This document shows positions 32,169-43,750 of a DNA stretch of 64,000 nt, in pieces. This DNA comes from Gaertneriomyces semiglobifer (Eukaryota > Chytridiomycota > Chytridiomycetes > Spizellomycetales > Spizellomycetaceae), in NCBI GenBank assembly GCA_025558075.1, contig JAHLKF010000013.1, forward strand, positions 186,001-250,000. Direction: 5' to 3'. Made by a program: the position numbers and the translations under genes. Position 1 is the first letter of the stretch; the number at the start of each line of letters is the position of its first letter. The notes under the pieces were generated by a model. That model ran no database searches. It worked only from the letters and a program-made list of their open reading frames with translations, and had not been told where the DNA came from.

Positions 32169-35100
32169 ATGGCTGGACAAAAACGACATGCGGTGAAGAA
32201 GGATGCTAAAGGAGAGAGGCCAGCGAAGCACAGGAGAATAGGCGGTGCTCCAACGCCTTTGGGCTCCACAAAAGAGAAGGTCGCCAAAGGGCGCGGTGCA
32301 CCGTCTCAAGGCAAAGGCAAAGGCAAAGGAAATACATCTATCTACGACGTCTTTGAGGCAACAGATGATGAGGAAGACGAGCGTCGCTTATTGGCACAAC
32401 GGAGAGGCGGTGGTGGTAGCACGTTGGATGAGGTCGGGAATTACGAATACCATGTAGACGAGATAGACGATGAGGACGATGAAGAGATTGACGAGGATGA
32501 GGCATTCAACGACAGCGATGAAGAAAGATACGGGGAGTACTTCATTTCCAAGGTATGTAATCTGCGTTACAAACACATAGTCTTGAGCATTCCGAGTGAC
32601 ATCCTGCTTCCACTCTCAGAGCACCGTGTCCGACTCTGAGCATGATCTTCTTTCAGAAGGGGATGGCAGCGCACAACCCCGAATGGATGCGAGTGATGCG
32701 GAGACCGAAGATGAGGACGATGATGAAGACCCTGAGGCATACGTGGATCTCTCAGCGCTCCTTGATTCGGATAAGCCCACCAAGTCTTCATCATCCGGGT
32801 CGCGTGGAGTGAGAGGAGACTTTGGCGGTTTATTGCCACTGGATAACGATGGAGAGACAGATGAAGATGGTAGCGATAACTTGGACGCCAGCAGTGACGA
32901 TGATGCCGCATTGAGTGATACTGATGACATGGATGTTGATGCAAAGCTGAAAACCGAAAAGGAGGCGCTGATAGACCAGTTATCGTCCTACGTGCTGTCT
33001 CTGGATTCCAGTAATCGTGACAAGAAGCGAAAGAGGCTTCACGAGAAAACCGAAACCGCGGCAGAGTCAGAATACAATATCGGCGCCATGGGTGCTAGAC
33101 AGTCTCGCAGTAAATTATCTCTGCAAGACTTAATGGGATCTCTTGGCGACGAGACCAGTTTTGGAGGATTGAAAAAGCAACTGGAAAGTTTAGAGAATCC
33201 AAGAGCTAAGGTGCAGACAGTACCAGCACCCTTGCCGCGCAGAATTCAGGACCGGTATGACCGCGAGGTAGCGTACACGGAGGCGAAAAAGGACGTTTCG
33301 AAATGGACGGCACTAGTTAAGAAGAACAGAGAGGCGACACAATTAGTTTTGCCGGCCGCTGATACTCCAACAGCGAATATTTCCAGCGGTCAGCTGGTGG
33401 GAAAATTCCAGCCAACCGCAGAGTTGGAGACTGAAGTACATAAGATATTGGAAGAAGCGCAATTGCTAGAGAAACAACAGCAGGAAGCTGAAGAGCTGGC
33501 GATGAACAGTCTTTCGAAAGAAGAAGTTTTGGAGCGTCGGGCAGAACTTCAGAAGATGCGCGCACTGTTATTTTACAAAGAGCAGAAACAAAAGAAAGTC
33601 GCCAAAATTAAGAGCAAAGCGTACCGGAAACTTCATAAGAAGAATAAGGATGCAGAATTGGGTGATCTCTCGTTGGAAGAATTGCAACGTCTGGATCCCG
33701 AGGCTGCACAAGAGCATATTCGCAAAATTGAGACCGCACGTGCGCAGGAGCGCATGACTCTGAAGCATAAGAATACTAGCAAGTGGGCCAAGCGAGCACT
33801 TGCTAACCGCGATGGCAATCCGGAGACACAGCAAGCCATTATTGATCAGCTCAATAAGCACCAAGAACTGCGGCGCAAAATTGCAGGAGTGGAATCCGGT
33901 GATTCTGATGTCGAGAGCTCGGATGGTGGTTTGGAGGACGAGTCTGATATACGACGGAATGCCCTGGAGCAGCTCGACATGGTGGAGCGGGAATTAGAAG
34001 ATGAAGATGATGGAAATGGTACGCCGGCGACCGGGGTATTCGCGATGAAATTCATGCAACGCGCAGTGCAGAAGCAGAAGGAGCAAGTCAAAGAGAACAT
34101 TCAGCGGACAAGAGCGGGTATCCAGGATGACTATAGTGAGAGCGGTGACGATGGTGAAAGTGCGGATGACGAACGCCCAGCTGGAAAAGCAGTAGATGGT
34201 AATCTTGGGCGCATGACCTTTACGAATCGTGGGGAGACTGCCAAACCAAGTGCAGGTCGTGAAGCTGTTTCTGATGATGAAGAAGATGTGGATGGGTACA
34301 GCATCAGGGTTGCAAAGCCCGTAGCAGTCAGTCACCCAGGAGGTGTACCGAAGCAGAGACCGCTATTTGAAGTTCCAACTTTTGAGCTACAAGAAGTCAA
34401 GGATACGTCTTTCACAGGAAACGTGAATGGCCATGAAAACTTTGCCTCAAAGTCCAGTTTAGGAGAAGATGAGCTTGTGAGTACTGGTAAAACTGAGGAG
34501 GAAGCTCAAACCGATAAGCCACAGCAACCTTCAAAACTTGCAGTTGCTCCCAAGCGTACTGCTGGCACCGCAGCGGCTCCTAAGCCCAGCACACGTACAC
34601 AACCACAACAGATACCCACTGATGTCAATCCTTGGCTCCTTGAAGCAGATGACGCGCGACCAACAAAAAAAGCGAAAGTCGATTCCCAGAGTAAGGGGAA
34701 GCAGCAGAAAGCTGCCGACAAATTGGCGCACGAACGCAAGGCGTCAAGGAGAGCGGAGGGTGACCTTGCTATGGGCGATGTTCAGCTGGATCTGGATGGA
34801 GTTCGCGCACTTGAATCCACCAAGGCCACAAGGAATGCTTTGGATGCGGCCAACCCAGGCAACCCGTCAGCGCCCGGCGTTCCAGATGAACGGATGAAGA
34901 AAGCGGCACCTGTAGCTGGTACAACTCCAGCCGCCATGCAGTACGATGACTCGGATGCTGATTCGGATTTTGGCGATTCTCTAACGATGGTACACGGGGA
35001 TAAACCTCGAACTGCGGCGCAACTTTCACAACGAGAGCTGATGCAGCTAGCTTTTGCGAATGACGACGTGGTTGCGGAATTCGAAGAGGAAAAGGAGCGG

Positions 35101-35565
35101 ATAGTCAATGAAGACCAAGTCAAAGAGGTTGATGTGACTTTACCGGGATGGGGCAGCTGGGGTGGTGTTGGAGTTGCGCCAAAGAAGCACTCCAATAAGA
35201 AACCTGCTAAAATAGGAGCCCAAGAGATTAAGCGTCAGGATGCTAAGCTCAAGCACGTTATCATCAATGAAAAGAAGTTGAAGAAGGTACTTATCCAAGC
35301 ATCGGCGTACTTAAGTCAACGGTTACTAATATGTTATATTCTTCAGTCTGCTAAGTACATGCTGCCGACAGTTCCTCACGGGTTTGACAACAAAGAACAA
35401 TACGAGCGCACTATCCGCGCACCGTTAGGCAAAGAGTGGAATGCCGCAAATGGCCACAATAGCGCTATTTTGCCGAGGGTACAACCGAAATTGGGCACGG
35501 TGATAGCACCGTTAAAGTTCACCGGCAGCGGTAAGAAAAAAGCTGGCAGTAACAAGCGGAAGTAA
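32169..35565 (+). CDS. UTP14: U3 snoRNP / small-subunit processome protein Utp14
   Basis: Three exons (32169-32552, 32620-35286, 35347-35565) encode 1089 residues. The N-terminus is Lys/Gly-rich, followed by several acidic Asp/Glu tracts. The conserved core shows VPAPLPRRIQDRYDREVAY, the segment KIKSKAYRKLHKKNK and ERMTLKHKNTSKWAKRAL, all diagnostic of Utp14. The C-terminal block has LPGWGSWGG, followed across the last intron by YMLPTVPHGFDNKEQYERTI. Utp14 binds and activates the helicase Dhr1 for U3 release during 18S maturation in the nucleolus. A (GGCAAA) hexamer repeat near 32308 encodes the GKGKGKG stretch. It is among the longest genes here and has only short introns (67 and 60 nt). Confidence 0.96.
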
Positions 35566-35665
35566 CTTATTACACTCAAAATACATACTTGCTTGGCAGG
35601 CGGAGAGTCATGCTAGGTGGCTATAGTAAACAAGTATTACAAGGCTGCTTCCTTTTCTCCCTGCT

Positions 35666-36604
35666 TCAATATTCTTGAGCAATTCTTGCCGCCTGTTTTG
35701 GCCTTTGCGGCTCCTCCCGTGAGACGACGAGCGTCCGTGCCCGCAATCCCCCTCTTTCCATCCTAGGTTTAATTTTCTTTTCCTTTGGCCTCGCGTACAG
35801 TGGGTTCTGCTGTCGCCAAAAGTCTACGCGAGCCTCGAGGTACCGAATGCCATCCGACACTAGGCTAATTACTTCATCGTCCGGATAATTCATAAAGTCT
35901 CGATCAGCCAAGAGGCCCTCTAAATAGAGTTTGTCATCATAAAGTTCGCCAAGGAGCTTTGACTCCAGTGCTGGATTGAGGGTCATCGGTGTTTCCTGAC
36001 CCTTCTGGGCGAAAGCTATCCCCTTCGGTGAACCCTGCGCTTCCCGCGCCGCCGCAGCAGCTTTTCTCATAGAGGGATCCGACGCCGCTTCTGCCTCCAT
36101 CGCCGCTACTGCTGCCAACTGCTTACGCAGATTGTGCGGTACCGTTATCTTGGTTTCCTTCGGATTGCCAATACCATTTTCAATGGCTTCTCTAGCTTTC
36201 TGTATTCCCGTCCTAAACTCATCCAACTCTGGCCGCAGCCTGTTCCCGCGGTGGTAAAAGACTAGAGCAGTTTCAAAATCTCCGATGGCGTACAGGGCTT
36301 CAGCTTTTTGATAAATTCCCTTGAAGAAGTTCTTATCTTCTTTCAACGACTCCTCTGCATCTTCCAGGGCAAGCTTTCCATGCCCGGCGTGTATATGACA
36401 TCTTGAACGGGATACTAAACAGTGCTTGTCGGTCGGACGTATAGCGAGAGCTCGGGTGTATGCATCTATGGCGGGGTCCCAAGCACCACGTTGTGCGAGG
36501 ATATCGCCTTCAGCCGCAAGTATCTGAAACTTTGCTACTAGATTCTCGGGACTATCTTGAGTCTCGTCAAAGTCATTGCCTGCCCCTGCACCTGAACTTG
36601 CCAT
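35666..36604 (-). CDS. ODAD4: Outer dynein arm docking complex subunit 4-like TPR protein (ODAD4/TTC25)
   Basis: A single exon encodes 312 residues from the ATG at 36604. The N-terminal three TPR repeats match TTC25: LAAEGDILAQRGAWDPAIDA, HCLVSRSRCHIHAGHGKLAL, then KGIYQKAEALYAIGDFETAL followed by VFYHRGNRLRPELDEFRTGI. The conserved LLGELYDDKLYLEGLLADRD follows. ODAD4 helps to attach outer dynein arms to ciliary doublets. Human TTC25 is about twice as long and has further TPRs, so this protein is short and may represent only the N-terminal module; no downstream exon is apparent. Together with CFAP20 it shows that the organism has a motile flagellum. Confidence 0.9.
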   Translation of the reverse strand: MASSGAGAGNDFDETQDSPENLVAKFQILAAEGDILAQRGAWDPAIDAYTRALAIRPTDKHCLVSRSRCHIHAGHGKLALEDAEESLKEDKNFFKGIYQKAEALYAIGDFETALVFYHRGNRLRPELDEFRTGIQKAREAIENGIGNPKETKITVPHNLRKQLAAVAAMEAEAASDPSMRKAAAAAREAQGSPKGIAFAQKGQETPMTLNPALESKLLGELYDDKLYLEGLLADRDFMNYPDDEVISLVSDGIRYLEARVDFWRQQNPLYARPKEKKIKPRMERGGLRARTLVVSREEPQRPKQAARIAQEY

Positions 36605-36806
36605 CTGTGCTCGTTTTGTCGAAACTGTTAAGAAAGTGTGTGATCGGTTTTGTTCGGTTTCTCGCGTGTAGCGAAACCCCGACGCTTACATTAGCGCGCT
36701 TTCTGCGACTGTGCCACGCGCTTTCGGGTTGCATGTTTCTTTTTGGTCAGAAACACCAAATCTACCTCAAACGCATAATCAAAACAACAGCTTAAAACAA
36801 GAGGCG

Positions 36807-39038
36807 ATGGCTAAACGAAAGGCAACCCCGGGAGCAGAAGACGAATGGGAGACTCCATCAGCCTTTAACAAGTTGTTGAAAAGATTGAAGAAGTCATCAA
36901 AAAAGAATGCCCAAAAGGAGGACACCACACACCCGGGGAACCAAGGAGAATACCAAAATACCTTGCAGCTAAGCAAAGAACGTTTGGGCCTGGATGATGA
37001 AAATAATGCCGAGCAGGACACTTTACCGGATGACTCCTTGGAGAATGAGGAATGGGAGAGTGACGGCTCGATGGGTGCAGACAACGACGAGCTGGATGAT
37101 ACCGTCGAGTCTGATAATGAGAGTACAAGCGATGAGATTGATCACTTAGAAGACTCGGAAGGCCTCGAGTCTTCCGATGTATGGGAGCGACACTTTGGGA
37201 ATCATGTTTCAGACGACTTGATAATGAGGGCAGCTTTAGTGGATAAAAATGAGTGGCAGTCTCGATCTAGGGAAGATCCAGTTCTTTCGAATGTGGTAGA
37301 GAAAGTGCTTCCTGGAGGCAATGCAGATGGAGCACTGACTTCACCGCTTTCATGGGACAACCTCCATGTTAAACAGAGGTTGGCCGAGCCCTGGAAAAAA
37401 GTGAATGCGTCATCGACAGGTGGAAGGTCAACGAATGAACTATTTACTTCCTTGCAAGCTCATATGCTGCCATATGTGAATAGTTACAAAGACATTCTGT
37501 ACACCAATTTGACCCACTCTGCATCACCGGAGCTGCAACGCCTATATGCCCTTCACGCTATAAATCATATCTACAAAACCCGCGACCGGGTACTGAAAAA
37601 TACAACAAAGTTGAAAGCAGATACCAGTGCGGAATTAGAATTAAGAGATCAAGGCTTTACGCGACCGAAAGTCTTGATACTGCTACCTTTCAAAAGTGCC
37701 GCCTTGGAAGTTGTTAAGCATTTCATTGCATTGTCCGGGACCAACCAGCAAGATAACAAAAAACGCTTCTTTGATGAGTTCGGAGTGGATCCCGACGAGG
37801 AAAAACTGGATCAGGAAAAGCGAAGATCCAAACCTGGTGAGCTAGCTAGCAACCGTATTCATCTTCTGGCTTATTTCTTACTGCGTTGGGTCAGCTGATC
37901 ATAAGCTCATGTTTGCGGGAAATATTGACGATTGCTTCCGCGTCGGTATCAAATTTGCCCGGAAACAGATGAAGCTATTCGCACCGTTTTACTCGTCGGA
38001 TATTATTATTGCGTCACCGCTGGGTTTACGAATGGTCATTGGGAGCGAAGGCGACAAGAAACGAGATTTTGACTTCTTATCTGCCATTGAATTGGTTATT
38101 TTGGATCACACGGATGTGTTCTTGATGCAGAATTGGGAGCACACACAGCATATTTTTGAGCACCTCAATCTAATACCAAAGGATCCACACGGATGTGACT
38201 TCTCGCGTGTGAGATCCTACTATCTGGACGGAAAGGCGAAATACGTACGGCAAACGATAATCTTGTCTAAATTTCTATCGCCGCAGATAAATGCACTGTT
38301 CAATAAGTGGTGCAAGAACGGCGCCGGGAAAGTCAGAATAGGGAAATTTCATGGAGGGACGATATCGGACGTGCTCGTACAAGTGCCGCAAACGTTTTAT
38401 CGGGTACCAAGTTCCACACCGACAGATGCAGATGATGTCCGTTTCCAATTCTTCGTCGACAAGATATTACCGAGTTTGCGACAAAGCATTGTACAGCAAA
38501 AGCATACCATGATATTTGTTCCTAGTTATTTTGACTTTGTGCGGCTACGCAACTGGCTGAATGAGCACAACTGGGAGTTTGCCGCACTTTCAGAGTAAGT
38601 CCTTGTTTCTGATTAGATGCCTGTGACAGCTGCTAACTTGTACGCGTTCGTGCCGTCAGGTACACCCCTACCAACGAGATTGCTCGTGTCCGTGGTCAGT
38701 TCTTCCGCGGATCGCGAAGTTACCTGCTGTATACGGAGCGTATGCACTTCTTCCGCCGGTAAGACTAGCACGGCGTTATCCGCGCCCGGTATTTTGATTG
38801 ACAGTCGTCATGATTCTACAGTTACCGTATCAAGGGCGTCAAGCATGTGGTATTTTATGGTCTGCCAGATAATGCGGAGTATTATCCAGAACTGCTAAAC
38901 ATGGTGGAACAGTCTGCAGATGGGAAATGTACGGTTCTTTTCAACCACTTTGACAGACTCAAGTTGGAACGCATCGTCGGATCGAAGCGAGTGCAGCATA
39001 TGGTCAAGGGTGAGAAGGAGGCGTGGATATTTACATAA
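36807..39038 (+). CDS. UTP25: U3 snoRNP-associated protein Utp25 (DEF homologue)
   Basis: Four exons (36807-37836, 37895-38594, 38660-38758, 38822-39038) encode 681 residues. An acidic, disordered first 150 residues precede the conserved part: FTRPKVLILLPFKSAALEVV, FKLFAPFYSSDIIIASPLGL-like text (here FAPFYSSDIIIASPLGLRM), ELVILDHTDVFLMQNWEH and ARVRGQFFRGSRSYLLYTER. The domain resembles a DEAD-box helicase without its ATPase motifs (the usual DEAD position reads LDHTD). Utp25 belongs to the small-subunit processome; its vertebrate homologue DEF also controls p53 levels. All introns are 58-65 nt. The last exon stops 55 bases from the stop of convergent DCTN5. Confidence 0.95.
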
Positions 39039-39093
39039 TGTGTACGCTGTTTGCAATGTAGTCATCGACGGCGGCGTATCTACCCATGTCACA

Positions 39094-39976
39094 TCATTTT
39101 CTTGGCACAAATTTTTCATTATAATACTCTTTTGTTCTAGCTTCATGCACCTCTTGTGTAGACTCTGGCAATTCGTCCACTAATCGCCCTGAGCATTCAA
39201 TGTCAGAGGGACAGTCCACGGGTTGCAGCACAGAAACGTACCTGGGTTCCCGGCATAAACGGAAAATGATGGAACAACAGAGTTTGGCGGTAAAACAGTG
39301 CCATCCAGTATCTTACAACAATCTTTGATGATGGTGAACCGTCCCTGTCGACGTGATGTTCAACATGATGAGCTTGTGATATCCGGCGAAGTGTCATTGA
39401 ACTTACAATTACACAGTCCTTGCCAATGTCTACATGCGAACCTATTTGCGCGGCCTCCACAACGGTATCATCGCCGATAGTAACGTGATCTCCGATTTTC
39501 ATTGGATAGTAATTGAACTGCCTAATGTTGTACAAATTGTCAACAACGAGGGAACGTGCTATTTGACCGGGTGGACCAAATGAGAACATACCCTTTGTAC
39601 GTCTTGTAAGGAGGCCTTATTATACATCCCTGGTGGAGAACGCAATTTCTTCCAATCGCGACAGTTACAGCGTGGCCACCGCCAGTTCTTCTCAGATCAC
39701 CGCGGATAATGCTCGAAGCTTGGATAATTGTCTGAAGCACAACGGTTGAGTATATGCTAGTTTCCCAAGTGGGCTCATACAAAAGCACCTTGCCCCCTAG
39801 AACGATATTTTGACTTCCGCAGATGACGGACTTTCGGCTGACCTTATTTCCGGTGTCCTGCGAACTGAGTGTTGGCATCAGGAAGACGGCGACCCGGTTT
39901 TGAGTTCACAAAAACACAATGTACTTACCGTTTCGATGTACTCCGACTTGTCGTAATATACTATCGGCATCTCCAT
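39094..39976 (-). CDS. DCTN5: Dynactin subunit 5 (p25)
   Basis: Six exons (39929-39976, 39789-39857, 39592-39731, 39407-39521, 39242-39344, 39094-39188) encode 189 residues, against 182 in human p25. The assembled protein runs from [10 protein letters not shown] and [18 protein letters not shown] through IRGDL, GCIIRPP and [20 protein letters not shown] to [19 protein letters not shown]. This is a left-handed beta-helix of hexapeptide repeats. p25 sits at the pointed end of dynactin and helps dynein select cargo such as early endosomes. The five introns, 53-71 nt, are dense for a gene of 880 bases and make the genomic frames look broken. It shares a 200-base upstream region with LUC7. Confidence 0.95.
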
Positions 39977-40176
39977 GCTGCTCCCAGGTATGGACGCTAA
40001 CGATTTTGCAGAATGCAGCTCTAGATCTACCACGGACTTCAGTTTGCGACAGTTTGGAAACTTGTGGGCAGCGCGTTCGTGGACTAGTCTTATCAATCAA
40101 GGCTGACTGCTCAAACAAGATCCTCTTCCTGGACACCTCGAAGCACCTCCAACTATCCACATCACAATAGTTGAAA

Positions 40177-41454
40177 ATGTCTGCTGCGGAACAGCGTAAA
40201 TTGCTGGAGGCCCTTATGGGCAAGGAGGCTCTTGGTGGAGTCCCAGATACTGTCAAGTTCACGGACCCCCAAGTCTGCAGAAACTTTCTCTGCGGCCTGT
40301 GTGAGTTGAATGCGAGTCCTTGCTGTGAGCAAATGTCTAACATTTCTGATTGGATTTGAAAGGTCCTCATGATCTTTTTACCAACACCAAAATGGATATT
40401 GGGCCTTGCACGAAAACGCATTCAGAAAAGCTTTTGGAAGAGTACAAAATTGCTCGGGAACGAGATGGCCACCCTGGTTTTGAAGACGAATGGTTTCAGA
40501 ACCTATCTGACTTTGTGGCCGATTGTGACCGGAAAGTTGCCTCAGCACAGCGGCGGTTGGATAAAACGCCAGAAGATGCAAGGGCCGTACAACTAATGAG
40601 AGAAGTTGGGGATTTAACAAATGAAATTTCCACTTTGTCAGAGCAGGTGGAAAAACTCGGTAGGTCAACTGTTTTCAACAAAGGTACAATGGTAGTGTTT
40701 CTCAAGCGTTTCACGCGCAAAGGTGAAGAAGGCAAAGTTAGTGAATCGCTAGACCTGATGACAAAAGTAGAGGACTTGCAAAAGTTAAAGGATGACAAAG
40801 AGGTAGGACTGCGTAGTCGGCTATACACGCAAACGCACTCTGACATGGGGTATAGCGAGAAATGAAAGCCATTATTGGTGCAGAAGCCAATTCACAACAG
40901 CAGAAACTGCGTGTCTGTGAAACGTGCTCGGCTTACCTGAGTATATTCGACAGTGATCGACGATTGGCTGATCATTTTGGGGGCAAAGTATGTTAGACTG
41001 TCCCGTTGCTCTGGCTTGCTTATTTTTCCTGTCTGATCGATGTGATATCTAGATGCACTTGGGGTTCGTGAAAATCCGTGAAAAGGTTGAAGAAATGAAA
41101 AAGGAAGGCTTTGGTTCCTCATCAAGGGGAGGATACCAAAACCGAAGAGGATATGACAGAGGATATGAGCACGGGTACGGGCCTGAACGCGGCTATGACA
41201 GACGCGGATATGACAACAAAGGATATAGCCGAGGTGGACACAATCGTGGCAGGTATGGAGGCTATGAAGACCAGGGAAGGTAAGCATCCCTTCAAACTCC
41301 TGTTAGGTGGCATCTACGAAGAGCTCACATCCGCAGCTACAGGCGTGGGAGATATGACGATTACGATCGAGAAAGACGGGGATCACGCGGGTCACGACGG
41401 TCTCAATCGCCAGATGCCGGAAGACGTGGTTCTGAAGGGAGAGACCGATACTGA
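40177..41454 (+). CDS. LUC7: U1 snRNP-associated splicing factor Luc7-like
   Basis: Six exons (40177-40300, 40363-40659, 40723-40802, 40856-40987, 41053-41279, 41337-41454) encode 325 residues. The first zinc finger is split by intron 1 (CRNFLCGL-CPHD, GPCTKTHSE). A coiled coil follows, then the second finger CETCSAYLSIFDSDRRLADH joined to MHLGFVKIRE. The tail is Gly/Tyr/Arg-rich and, after the last intron, becomes RS-rich (RRGSRGSRRSQSP). Luc7 proteins stabilise U1 snRNA at weak 5' splice sites; the variety of donors in this window (GTCCAA, GTGCGG, GTTTGT) makes that relevant. If the last intron is retained, an in-frame TAA at once ends the protein without the RS tail. Confidence 0.94.
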
Positions 41455-42171
41455 AAACACGATACTGAAAACAAAGCTCTATTAAATAGTAGCGCCCCAT
41501 TGATGGTACGGCACCAAGGCACGATCCAGTATTAGTTAATAAACAGCGTTGCTAGCATACATCCCGCAAGTGTCTGCTGCGATGGTTCTTGGGCAGACAA
41601 CTTCGTCTTTCTTCATTCAGAAGCGGCCTAACTTACGAGTCAAGGGTTCCCCACGTCCACAAAGAAAGGGCACCAATCATCGAAAATAATACGGTCATCT
41701 GACGGAAACGTCAGATGATTCGTCTCTCTCAGGTTCACATCGTGCGCATGTCTGAACGACTCCAGCGAAGCTACAAAGGCTTAGCCACAGCATGATAAAG
41801 GCTTTATGTAGGCTTCCCTAGTCCAACCTTGCCAAAAACCACTTTCGTACCATTTGTGAGAAACTGGATTTCGATTTGAACACTTGTGACGCTCTACGCC
41901 GATTTGGCTTCGGGTTATCTGTAGCGATCTGACGAAAGTGTTGCGGTAAAGAAAAATGTTGCCGACTATCAATCTTCGTCCATGTGGCTGCCACAAATGG
42001 TCGGGGTGTCGGTACTATGGTCACTCTTGATAGACCTGTCAATCAATCTTGGTTTCGGTTTGACACACAAGTTTTCAAGTATACAGCTTTATCATAATGC
42101 AGTTGCAGGTATTCATTGTAGTAATTCATCCGGCTTAGAAAAATTTCCATTCGACCAATTCCACAATCGTC
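41455..42171. other. Intergenic region with a GNRA-loop hairpin
   Basis: This 717-base stretch between two tandem genes is long for the window. Its main feature is a perfect ten-base-pair inverted repeat at 41695-41718, listed separately. Short open frames on both strands look random. It should hold the LUC7 3'UTR and the TMEM120 promoter. Confidence 0.45.
41695..41718. repeat. Perfect 10-bp hairpin closed by a GAAA tetraloop
   Basis: TCATCTGACG is followed by GAAA and the exact complement CGTCAGATGA. If transcribed on the plus strand it would form a very stable stem with a GNRA tetraloop, about 240 bases after the LUC7 stop codon. It could be a 3'UTR element or part of an unannotated small RNA. 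Confidence 0.6.
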
Positions 42172-43498
42172 ATGGCCGAACCCGATGCACCTACTCCAGA
42201 TGAGATCGCCAAAGCCGCCGGCTTATTGGCGAACCTCAAGACTTTAGAAGTATGTGAGCGTTAGTTGCGTGGGGTGAGCATACGGCTCGAAACTGACATA
42301 TCGCACAACAGGAACAAGCCGCCCACTTCAACGAACTCGTTCAGCAAGTCAATAGTGCTGAAGCGCAATGCCTTAAGGAGTTGCAAAAGCAACGGAAGGC
42401 CGTTAAGGAATTCCTGCGACATAAGAATACTGCAACTGTTGCATCGTCAAACAATGCACTGGCGGATCAGCTGGAAGTTATCCGGCGAAAACTGCAACAC
42501 CTGGAATACCAGTTTCCCAAACCAGCCCAGTATGTCCCTCTGATTGTGGCTATCCTTTGCGGCCTGAAGTTCTTACATTTCGGATGTGATATTTTCCAGC
42601 ATCATCCTGCGCCTCGCAATTGGGAGTTGTGCCCCAGTCTCATTGAAACCGCTGAAGCTTCGTTTGCAGTACAAGGCCGAATACGAAATCTTCAAGTTGA
42701 GATTTTGCCTGATCTTTATCGCATTATCTGCCATGGGGGCATTTGTGTACCACGGGCGAGTCATCGACGCCGTTTACGGGTTTCTGACCCTGTATTATTA
42801 CTGCACTTGTGTCCTGCGAGAGCATATTCTGTTCGTTAACGGAAGTCGAATACGGGCATGGTGGTTTGGTCACCATTATCTCAGCATTATTCTCAGTGGC
42901 CTGATCTTGGTAAGTACAGCAGCAGTGTTCCAGAGCGACCATGCGTACTGACTTTTGTATGCAGATAACACCTGCAACACCGACATATGCCAGTTTTCGG
43001 TTACCCTTCTACATCTTTTCCCTTTACATTGGTATCGTTCAGTACCTGCAATACCGGTACCAGAAATCGCGTCTTTACACACTGGTCGCTCTTGACCGTG
43101 CACGCCCGATGGATACGGTTTCCGGAGATGGGTTCTTTTCTGACAGTCTGGAACGAGAATTCCTTTTACTTCTTCCGTTCTTGGCGGTCGGTCAGTTATG
43201 GCAAATGTGGAATTCGTGGTTCTTACTTTCGACCTGGAAAGAGAATGCTTTGCGAGAGTGGCAGATTCCCGTCGCTGGCGCGCTGTTTGCCATACTAGGG
43301 GCTGGAAATATGCTTTCGACCTTGTGGACGTATCTCAAGAAAAAACAAGGTTACAGAGCACAGGGTGTTAGGGGATCCAGGTTTACTAATATGCCTGGAA
43401 GCCCACCAGTAAGTCCCGGGGTTGTCGTGAATGGTCCGACAGCTTTCCCATTTCCTGCACCTACTGGTGCGGCATCGAACGTGTCAAAGAGCGACTAA
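42172..43498 (+). CDS. TMEM120: TMEM120 (TACAN) family membrane protein
   Basis: Four exons (42172-42249, 42312-42529, 42600-42909, 42965-43498) encode 379 residues. An N-terminal coiled coil (FNELVQQVNSAEAQCLKELQ, EVIRRKLQHLEYQFPKPA) is followed by the family signature LRLQYKAEYEIFKLRFCLIF and several hydrophobic segments. Among them are DAVYGFLTLYYYCTCVLREH, LPFYIFSLYIGIVQYLQYRY and LLLLPFLAVGQLWQMWNSWF. Animal TMEM120A/B lie in the nuclear envelope or ER, bind coenzyme A and influence fat-cell differentiation; a role as a mechanosensitive channel has been claimed and disputed. The C-terminal Pro/Ser/Gly-rich tail is specific to this protein. The intron positions were fixed by frame. Confidence 0.93.
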
Positions 43499-43750
43499 CG
43501 ATCCGTGATGTATCGTACTTTGATGCGGATTGCTGCCCCCACTTGCAGACATGCAGATTGTATCATTCTCATGATACCCATAGAAGTACTCTTTTCGTAG
43601 ATGCAATCTCCGCTGATACCTTTGTCATTAATATCAATCGCTTTGCAAGCAGTTCATACTCGCCTGTAGTTGCGAGAGATGACCTATTGACTTTATTATT
43701 GAAATCTATGAAGTAAGAAAGAACCAAGCTAAGGGTATCATCTTTCACTC

